The translations under genes were made by a program, and so were the position numbers. Positions 8,747 to 13,886 of a stretch of 19,732 nt of DNA are shown here, piece by piece. The stretch is from an uncultured Parasphingopyxis sp. (GTDB lineage Bacteria; Pseudomonadota; Alphaproteobacteria; Sphingomonadales; Sphingomonadaceae). The notes under the pieces were generated by a model. That model saw only the letters and a list, made by a program, of their open reading frames with translations, ran no database searches and had not been told where the DNA came from. The DNA lies in contig CAJQMX010000222.1 in NCBI GenBank assembly GCA_905479515.1, positions 1 to 19,732 on the forward strand, in the 5' to 3' direction. How positions within the stretch are numbered: position 1 is the first letter of the stretch; each line of letters starts with the position of its first letter.

Positions 8747-9175
8747 ATGGCTGAGCAAATTGCAAACGAAAAACAAGCAGTTTTCGCAGAAGAGGCCTTT
8801 GTCGTCGATATTCAGATCCTTCTGAATCAGATTATGAAAGAGAAGGGTTATTCTAGGGCTGATCTCGCTAGAGCGATGAATGTATCTCGTGCGCGCATCA
8901 CTCAGATTTTTTCTGATGAATGCAAAAACTTCACCGTCCGACTTTTGGCGCGTGCGATGCACGCTATGGGTGAGGCCCCTGAGCTGACGTGTGAGCTCCA
9001 CTTTGAGGCTCTTCGACGCAAGTGGGAGCGTCAATCGCGCAAGCTCGCAAAAGTGACGGAGAATGTCGTGGCGATGTGGGACGACGAAACCGATACAAGC
9101 GGAGCTTATCAACCTGCCAACGACAACCGTATGGCAGCCCTAGCTCGACACTATGGAATGGGAATGGCAGCCTAA
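8747..9175 (+). CDS. XRE-family antitoxin with C-terminal extension (HigA-like, probable chaperone-addiction segment)
   Basis: 142 residues, preceded by AAGGA at 8734-8738, 8 bases before the ATG. The helix-turn-helix lies at residues about 24-76 (SRADLARAMNVSRARITQIF), the DNA-binding domain of HigA-type antitoxins. It should neutralise the upstream toxin and repress the operon. After the helix-turn-helix there is a tail of about 60 residues (80-142) with charged helix KWERQSRKL, a segment ENVVAMWDDE with W111, and a low-complexity end (ANDN ... HYGMGMAA). In TAC systems such a tail is the chaperone addiction (ChAD) region, which makes the antitoxin unstable unless a dedicated SecB-like chaperone binds. 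The SecB-like gene overlapping the stop codon by 1 base supports that reading. The ChAD role is inferred from context. Confidence 0.82.
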   Translation: MAEQIANEKQAVFAEEAFVVDIQILLNQIMKEKGYSRADLARAMNVSRARITQIFSDECKNFTVRLLARAMHAMGEAPELTCELHFEALRRKWERQSRKLAKVTENVVAMWDDETDTSGAYQPANDNRMAALARHYGMGMAA

Positions 9176-9654
9176 TGACCGATATTTCTGCCGAGATTGC
9201 AAATGAGGCACCCAAGAGTGGCTTCGCCGGTGCTGAGTATAATGCTGTGGCTACCTCTGCGCAATTGAAAGCAATTAACCTTCTTTCAAACCTCTTCAAA
9301 ATTGATCCAGATTGCCTTATGGATCAGGACCAATGGAAGCTGAGCTACGGACGCAAGGTATTGTCTTGCCAATTTAGTGAAGACGAACAAAGCGTGGCTG
9401 CAATTTTGCAATATAATGTGACTGCTAAACTCGGACGTAAACGAGCCTTGCACTGTGTTGCTGACTATGGAGTGCTCTATCAAACCCCTGAGGGAGCAAC
9501 AGAAGAGGCTGCAATTGGATTTTGCCGCAACATAGGAACCTTTGCTGCTTATCCTTACTTCCGTGCGCTTTTCTCGCAATTGGTCGGAGAAGCAAGTGTG
9601 ATTATGCCTCCATTGCCTTCGATTGCATCCACCGCGCACATTCCGCCAAAGTAA
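9175..9654 (+). CDS. SecB-like chaperone of the TAC operon
   Basis: 159 residues, close to the usual 150-170 of SecB. The ATG at 9175 overlaps the antitoxin stop (TAATG), so translation is probably coupled; an upstream in-frame start at 9022 would run through the antitoxin gene and is rejected. The SecB signature is in the C-terminal half: a strand VADYGVLYQT, the helix start EEAAIGFCRNIGTFAAYPYF, then RALFSQLVGEASVIMPPLPS, matching the SecB pattern of a Pro-Tyr/Phe-start helix followed by a hydrophobic Pro-rich segment. SecB-fold tetramers bind unfolded chains; here the expected client is the neighbouring antitoxin, as for Rv1957. It is not next to secretion or glutaredoxin genes, where housekeeping secB usually sits. 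Partner specificity is inferred from gene order. Confidence 0.78.
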   Translation: MTDISAEIANEAPKSGFAGAEYNAVATSAQLKAINLLSNLFKIDPDCLMDQDQWKLSYGRKVLSCQFSEDEQSVAAILQYNVTAKLGRKRALHCVADYGVLYQTPEGATEEAAIGFCRNIGTFAAYPYFRALFSQLVGEASVIMPPLPSIASTAHIPPK

Positions 9655-10050
9655 AGACATGGGTCAAACCCCATAAAAGGGTAAGGTCGATCTCCTGGCT
9701 TTGCACGTCACATGTGATCGAACAGCATCATTCATTCAGAGGGATGCCGTTCCGCAAGATTTCGACTTAAATGCGAGCTACTTCTCGAGTTCTTGCGCCG
9801 TCTCCATTTTAGCAAGCCCGCGCTGTTTCCGCCTAGCCGACTGAATACTTCACCTCCTTTGACGGGTTTGCCGTGGTTGTCGAAAGCCGATTACGGGGCG
9901 GGTTTTTGATACGCTGTGATGTTTAGGGTCCCAGGAAGTTTCACCCTCCCAGAGCTAGCAGTCAGCCTTGCCATGTGACAATTCGGGACGCTGGATGGAT
10001 AGATTGCCATCTATATCAAAATCATGCAGTCTTCGTGCAGGGAGATTTAT
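9655..10050. other. 396-base intergenic region
   Basis: No supported gene. It contains a 10-bp palindrome TCACATGTGA at 9708-9717. A minus-strand open stretch of about 50 codons (around 9740-9900) has no recognised motif and no credible start, and could be a relic. No clear terminator for the TAC operon was found. The promoter of the downstream lipoprotein gene must lie in its right part, but no convincing boxes were identified. Confidence 0.4.
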
Positions 10051-10743
10051 ATGGTTTGGCGTTCCTTAGTTACAGCATTGCTCATCATTGGCCTTCAATC
10101 ATGCACGTCCGGGCCAACACCCTCTGACGAGGTGGCCGATGAAGATGTGCCGATGGGTTTTGATGCTGAGGAATCCCGCGCACAGGAAGGGGATGCCGAT
10201 GCCCAAGCCAATCTTGGCTTCATGTATTACAATGGCGAGGATGTGCCTCAAAACTACCCTGAGGCGATGAAATGGTATCGGCTGGCGGCCGTGCAAGGGA
10301 ATGCAACTGCCCAATTCAATCTCGGCACCATGTATGACAAGGGCGACGGTGTGCCTCAAAACGACACTGAAGCGGCGAATTGGTATCGGCTGGCGGCCGA
10401 GCAAGGGCTTGCCAATGCCCAATCCAATCTCGGCGTAATGTATGACAATGGCAGGGGTGTGCCTGAAAACTACACTGAGGTGGTGCAATGGTATCGCCTG
10501 GCGGCCGAGCAAGGGCTTGCCAAGGCCCAATACAATCTTGGCGTCATGTATGACAATGGCAGGGGTGTTCCTCAAAACTACATTAAAGCCTATGCATGGT
10601 GGTCAATGGCAGCAGCTCAAGGAAAGGAAATGGCCTCTGACAACAAGGACATTGTTACAGAAAAAATGACCAGCCAGCAAATCGCCGAAGGCCAAGCCTA
10701 TGCCACGCGCTGCTTTGAAAACGATTACAGGGGCTGTGATTAG
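10051..10743 (+). CDS. Sel1-repeat lipoprotein
   Basis: About 230 residues from the ATG at 10051. An earlier in-frame ATG at 10024 adds nine polar residues before the signal; AGGGAG sits just before 10051, so the later start is preferred. The N-terminus MVWRSLVTALLIIGLQSC is a lipoprotein signal, with a lipobox LQSC and acylation expected on Cys18. Four Sel1-like repeats of 36 residues follow, of the form A-x-A-Q-x-N-L-G-x-M-Y-D-N-G-x-G-V-P-Q-N-Y-x-E-A. Sel1 repeats are alpha-helical solenoids that bind other proteins. A C-terminal segment ends RCFENDYRGCD with two Cys. It is the second Sel1-type exported protein in the window. Partner and function are unknown; the lipoprotein and repeat calls are secure. 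Confidence 0.88.
   Translation: MVWRSLVTALLIIGLQSCTSGPTPSDEVADEDVPMGFDAEESRAQEGDADAQANLGFMYYNGEDVPQNYPEAMKWYRLAAVQGNATAQFNLGTMYDKGDGVPQNDTEAANWYRLAAEQGLANAQSNLGVMYDNGRGVPENYTEVVQWYRLAAEQGLAKAQYNLGVMYDNGRGVPQNYIKAYAWWSMAAAQGKEMASDNKDIVTEKMTSQQIAEGQAYATRCFENDYRGCD
10203..10634 (+). repeat. Four tandem 108-bp Sel1-coding units
   Basis: Units begin at about 10203, 10311, 10419 and 10527, each starting near caa(g/t/c)-CAATCT(C/T)GGC. Units 2-4 are strikingly similar at DNA level (for example ATGTATGACAATGGCAGGGG in units 3 and 4), suggesting recent duplication inside the gene; unit 4 diverges at its end. Confidence 0.8.
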
Positions 10744-10825
10744 GACTGAGAGGTCTGAGCTATGATATGTTCCGTGATCGCTGGCGTGCTGTGATCGACA
10801 GCGACGGTCCGCCCACGATACATAG

Positions 10826-10948
10826 TCATATCTCTGTTTTTTCAGCCACAGTGAGAGCATCTTCTATGTCGACACCCAAATAGCGAACCGTGTTTTCGAT
10901 CTTTGAATGGCCGAGCAAGATTTGAATCGCTTGCAGGTTGGGGCCGAG
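10826..10948 (-). pseudogene. C-terminal remnant of a tyrosine recombinase/integrase
   Basis: On the minus strand 40 codons before a TGA read as the end of a phage-integrase-family recombinase: NLQAIQILLGHSK, then IENTVRYLGVDIEDALTVAE. The box-II histidine (LLGHSK) and the catalytic tyrosine (TVRYLGV) are both present. Upstream on the same strand the frame continues only as a degraded stretch (SQRRWMPYS, vaguely like the SLRRTKA box) and meets a stop near 11008, so the catalytic core is missing. This points to an earlier integration event or to decay of the element's own integrase. No start codon or full domain can be reconstructed. Confidence 0.75.
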
Positions 10949-11031
10949 GGATCGCGAATATGGCATCCACCTCCGCTGAGAGCTTGATGCATGGAGCTAA
11001 TCGAATGGGAGTAAGACGACAAGCGTCATAT

Positions 11032-12006
11032 TTATCGGCGCTCAGCCACAAGAAAGGTCTTGTGGGGCTGACGGCCCGGTAACTCGGCGCGATTCATGTC
11101 CGGAATTTCATGGGCGAAATTGTATTTTAGCGCGAGCAGGAAGCGCCACGTATTCTTTGTAGCCCATAGCTGTGTTGATGTAGGCTTTGCGTAATTCTCT
11201 TCGAGCCAGAGTCTGCAGATTTCGGAAATTAGTTTTTTCTTGTCCTTCAAGAGTTGTGCGGCAAGAAATTCTTCAAGGAGCTTGGGCTGACCATATTTTG
11301 CTAAATCCGTATACGGCGGATAGTCCCCGTATTTCAAGTTGTGGACTTTTCCTAGATTGTTAATGGAGCTAATAGGTTGTGCGGTGATGGAATATTGCTG
11401 GTGATCTTCGTCTAGAAAATCGGACCACACGGAATAATTGCCTGGTTCATTGTTAACGACCTCCTCTGCTTGTGTCTTCGAAATCGGTTTCGCGGGGCCT
11501 TTATTCAGCATTGCCTTTAGGCCCGATACCGAAATCTGTGACGCATTGTGCTTTGTTATTCCAACGGCAGATAATTTATCAAGAAGCTTAAGCTGATAGC
11601 TGAACACTTTGCGTTGGTCATTTACGGAGTGCAGAAGCTGTTGCTTGACGCGTGCAATTTCGAAGTCTGTCTCGGTGATCACATTGGAAATCCAATGTGC
11701 AATAGCTTTTTGAACGTCGCTACTTTTTTGAAGTTTTGCCAAGCTATCAAGCAGCATAAGTCTGTCTGTGTTCGGTGCCACAATATTCTTGCCAGGCTTT
11801 TGCGGTTCGAACGCGAAATCCTTCAGTTCTCCAGTGATCTTGCAGAGCTCTGTCTCTGCATCATCGTCTGCAATTTCGCCGTCTGTTATTTGGTCCATTA
11901 GGATGCCGAGCTTCGCGCATTTTTCATCCAGCAGCTCGCGGTGCGCGAGGTCCTGTGTTGCCTCCTCAATTTTGCTCGGCCTTCCGGTTCTTTTTCTCTC
12001 TGTCAT
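11032..12006 (-). CDS. Hypothetical protein, 324 residues, mobilization region
   Basis: Not recognised. The protein begins MTERKRTGRPSKIEEATQDL, with a short basic RTGRPSK motif like an AT-hook or DNA-contact arm, followed by mostly helical charged sequence. No membrane segment, signal peptide, nucleotide-binding motif or zinc-binding cluster is visible. Tryptophan-rich motifs occur near the C-terminus (RLWLEENYAKP, LWATKNTWRF). The ATG at 12006 has GAAG a few bases upstream. It diverges from the StbA/TraK-like gene, sharing a 138-base region with two inverted repeats, so it may be co-regulated with the transfer genes. A DNA-binding, partition or replication-accessory role is possible, but none can be shown. 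Base composition is AT-richer than the restriction genes. Confidence 0.7.
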   Translation of the reverse strand: MTERKRTGRPSKIEEATQDLAHRELLDEKCAKLGILMDQITDGEIADDDAETELCKITGELKDFAFEPQKPGKNIVAPNTDRLMLLDSLAKLQKSSDVQKAIAHWISNVITETDFEIARVKQQLLHSVNDQRKVFSYQLKLLDKLSAVGITKHNASQISVSGLKAMLNKGPAKPISKTQAEEVVNNEPGNYSVWSDFLDEDHQQYSITAQPISSINNLGKVHNLKYGDYPPYTDLAKYGQPKLLEEFLAAQLLKDKKKLISEICRLWLEENYAKPTSTQLWATKNTWRFLLALKYNFAHEIPDMNRAELPGRQPHKTFLVAERR

Positions 12007-12022
12007 TATTCTTCACTATGAT

Positions 12023-12061
12023 CCCAAAAGTCATTCAACAAGCTAATAATCTACTTTTGGG
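12023..12061. promoter_or_regulatory. Inverted repeat CCCAAAAGT/ACTTTTGGG between divergent genes
   Basis: CCCAAAAGT (12023-12031) and ACTTTTGGG (12053-12061) are perfectly complementary, separated by 21 bases, directly upstream of the minus-strand gene. It could be an operator for the divergent promoters. Confidence 0.4.
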
Positions 12062-12088
12062 GCAACCAGAATTCCATTCCATAACATA

Positions 12089-12115
12089 TTATCAGGACAA
12101 TTTTCGTCTTGATAA
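12089..12115. promoter_or_regulatory. Palindromic operator candidate before the StbA/TraK-like gene
   Basis: TTATCAGGAC (12089-12098) and GTCTTGATAA (12106-12115) form a 10-bp inverted repeat with one G-T mismatch and a 7-base centre, 29 bases before the preferred start. It is a plausible binding site for the small DNA-binding protein encoded next to it. Confidence 0.45.
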
Positions 12116-12144
12116 TAACCTGAAGTAAAATGTTAGGACTAGTA

Positions 12145-12534
12145 ATGGATTTTTATGAACAACTAGAAGAAAATAAGCGGTGCAAGGCTCCTGTGCGCAA
12201 TACGCTGGCAGACCATGGACTAGATATCCAAGTTGCCAGAGAAAATGGTAATCCTTTAAACGCTGTATATAAAGCGCTTAAGAAGAGTGGTGTTGAAGCA
12301 GGCAAAAATTACAGCAGCTTCCACAATGCGATCAAGTGGCTTGATGAGAATGGATGGCCGCATGACGCTAATCAGCTCGCCGATACACAAGCGCAGATTG
12401 CGCAATCGGTTCTTGCCGAAGAGCATGCGACTAGCGCGGTGAAGAATGAAGGCAGCAATTCTGCTCAATCAGCAGAGCCATCAGATTTCAGTCGTCCTGA
12501 CTTTTCTGACACACGTCATACCAGCGATTTTTAA
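12145..12534 (+). CDS. Small StbA/TraK-like accessory protein (tentative)
   Basis: 129 residues from the ATG at 12145, which has AGGA 6 bases upstream; an ATG at 12130 adds five residues. The N-terminal half (LADHGLDIQVARENGNPLNA, then VYKALKKSG, then NYSSFHNAIKWLDENGWP) resembles the helix-turn-helix-like domain of plasmid StbA/StbC or TraK accessory proteins, in which an x-G-x-P/S-L-x-x-V/I-x-x-x-L motif is followed by Y-x-S-F. The C-terminal half is Ser/Ala/Gln-rich and probably disordered. The gene is followed after 13 bases by a ParA-like ATPase gene and lies upstream of oriT and the relaxase. A role in plasmid stability or relaxosome assembly is inferred from context; the family link is from pattern memory only. 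Confidence 0.65.
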   Translation: MDFYEQLEENKRCKAPVRNTLADHGLDIQVARENGNPLNAVYKALKKSGVEAGKNYSSFHNAIKWLDENGWPHDANQLADTQAQIAQSVLAEEHATSAVKNEGSNSAQSAEPSDFSRPDFSDTRHTSDF

Positions 12535-12547
12535 AGGAGCGTTGAAA

Positions 12548-13405
12548 ATGGACATTGTTAAAATATTATACTTTATTCTTGTCGTCACCAACGCGGGCGG
12601 TGAAGGTAAATCACTTATAGCGAAACTCATCAAGGCCATTTGGCTAATTGGCGGTGCCAATCCTGAAATGTTAGATAGTGATATCGGTAATTTTACCGCT
12701 AAACACATAGATGGGAATGCAAAAGTTGTCGGATGGGGCGTCCAACCTACAGTGGCGCCGACCATTGTAGCAAGCACAGCGGGTCGCCACGTAGTTTGGG
12801 ATCTTGGTGCTAATGCTATGGCATCTGCGCGCGAGATTGCCGACCTCGTGCCAGCGGTCACACAATTATATCGGAACGAAAATCGAACGTGCATCGCTTT
12901 TCTTCCCGTATCGACAAACAAAGATGGTGCGGTTGGAGCAATCAATACCTTAGAAACGAAACTGACCAATTTTGAAAAATATGTTGTCAAAGTTGATCGG
13001 GATTCATCCGGCAATTTTGACGGATCTATTCAATCTGAATTAGTGCTTGAACTTGGTCATCTGCCGCCAGGTTTTCAGATGCTGATAAAAAGATGCGGAG
13101 ACTCCATAGCAAAAGCTATTTGTGAGCCACCGGAAGGATATAAACTTGCGGCGACGTATATAGCAAAGTGGGCTTATGACTTTGTTTCACAAGCCGGCTT
13201 TCCAAGTATCTTCGGTGAGGCTGTTCTTAGCAAACTTAAAAGCTACAGCAACACGCCTGGTCATTTGAGGTTTTCAGTTAAGCATTTAAGCCAGACAACA
13301 GATGCTGCACTGGAAGAAAATCTTAAAAAATCAAGAATTATGGATGTCATTGATCACTATGGGTGGACTCCAGATGGCCTCCGAATAACAGCAGATAAAA
13401 TATAA
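12548..13405 (+). CDS. ParA/StbB-like P-loop ATPase of the mobilization region
   Basis: 285 residues from the ATG at 12548, with AGGAG at 12535-12539, 8 bases upstream. A Walker A motif is near the N-terminus (TNAGGEGKSLIAK; GGEGKS at 17-22), followed by DSDIGNF near residues 39-45 and a Walker-B-like strand HVVWDLGANA, the layout of SIMIBI-class ParA/MinD/StbB/TraL ATPases. The signature lysine that normally precedes the GG pair in ParA (KGGxGKS) is Ala here, so it may be a divergent member. Such ATPases position plasmid DNA or help mobilization. The gene forms a pair with the small upstream gene and ends before a strong intrinsic terminator, so the relaxase is transcribed separately. ATPase class is fairly sure; the exact role is not. 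Confidence 0.75.
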   Translation: MDIVKILYFILVVTNAGGEGKSLIAKLIKAIWLIGGANPEMLDSDIGNFTAKHIDGNAKVVGWGVQPTVAPTIVASTAGRHVVWDLGANAMASAREIADLVPAVTQLYRNENRTCIAFLPVSTNKDGAVGAINTLETKLTNFEKYVVKVDRDSSGNFDGSIQSELVLELGHLPPGFQMLIKRCGDSIAKAICEPPEGYKLAATYIAKWAYDFVSQAGFPSIFGEAVLSKLKSYSNTPGHLRFSVKHLSQTTDAALEENLKKSRIMDVIDHYGWTPDGLRITADKI

Positions 13406-13429
13406 AAAGATACAATCTTTATGTGACAA

Positions 13430-13464
13430 AAAAGGGCGGGATATTTTTCCGCCCTTTTTATTTT
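13430..13464 (+). terminator. Intrinsic terminator after the ParA-like gene
   Basis: AAAAGGGCGG (13430-13439) pairs perfectly with CCGCCCTTTT (13449-13458), with a 9-base loop, and is followed by a T-rich tail. It ends the two-gene operon 25 bases after the stop codon. The A-rich 5' arm could also let it act on the opposite strand. Confidence 0.9.
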
Positions 13465-13645
13465 GCTACTGAAATGGAAAATGATCCAATCCAATTTCCG
13501 AAACTCAGTATCGACACTCGGCTGACATCCCGCCAACATTCGATCCTACAGCGGCCGCGCATTGCTGATGCTTTTTCCAGACCAATGATAAGCAATTTCT
13601 ATGTAGCTTTTTATCACCTTTTTTTTATTGGATTAGTCTTCAATA

Positions 13646-13667
13646 TATGACTGAGTGAACAGTCATA
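13646..13667. promoter_or_regulatory. 8-bp inverted repeat beside oriT
   Basis: TATGACTG (13646-13653) / CAGTCATA (13660-13667) is perfect, with a 6-base centre, 23 bases from the nic core on the leading side. An outer GGATTA (13630-13635) / TAATCC (13666-13671) pair overlaps it. It is a candidate binding site for a mobilization accessory protein or a repressor of the relaxase gene. Confidence 0.45.
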
Positions 13668-13689
13668 ATCCAATGTCTTGATAAAGTTT

Positions 13690-13729
13690 GTAGGCGCACT
13701 TCCGCAGTTTGGGCAGGAGCCCAAACTGC
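13690..13729 (-). other. oriT: Candidate origin of transfer (oriT), MOBQ / RSF1010-R1162 type
   Basis: On the minus strand an 11-bp perfect inverted repeat GCAGTTTGGGC-tcct-GCCCAAACTGC is followed at once by GGAAGTGCGCCTAC. The RSF1010/R1162 oriT has the same order: an inverted repeat containing CAGTTT, then a core TAAATGCGCCCT, nicked between G and C. By analogy the nick here would fall between plus positions 13694 and 13695 on the minus strand, making the ParA-like side the leading region and the relaxase gene last to enter. The site lies 158 bases upstream of a MobA/MobL relaxase gene, the usual place. Nick position and function are inferred from this similarity. Confidence 0.75.
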
Positions 13730-13886
13730 CGTGCGGACAGCCTTGCGGCCGCCGATTATTTTAAATTTTCATTCCCATGCCAATGCCATATCATTGGACA
13801 TACATTGTCTTAACACTTTGAGATATAACAATAAATACTTCTATTTTAAGAATTCATGTTCTATAGTTTTTTTGAAGGATATGAAT

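Noticed and set aside
9022..9174. Upstream extension of the SecB-like frame
   Set aside because: It runs through the antitoxin gene in another frame; the ATG at 9175 with TAATG overlap gives a SecB-sized protein.
9708..9717. TCACATGTGA palindrome as a CRP/FNR-type site
   Set aside because: The half-sites are in the inverse order of the TGTGA-N6-TCACA consensus and there is no centre, so this is not a CRP-like site.
13731..13886. N-terminal extension of the relaxase frame
   Set aside because: It would start in the oriT inverted repeat and has no ribosome binding site; GAAGGA before 13887 gives a better start.
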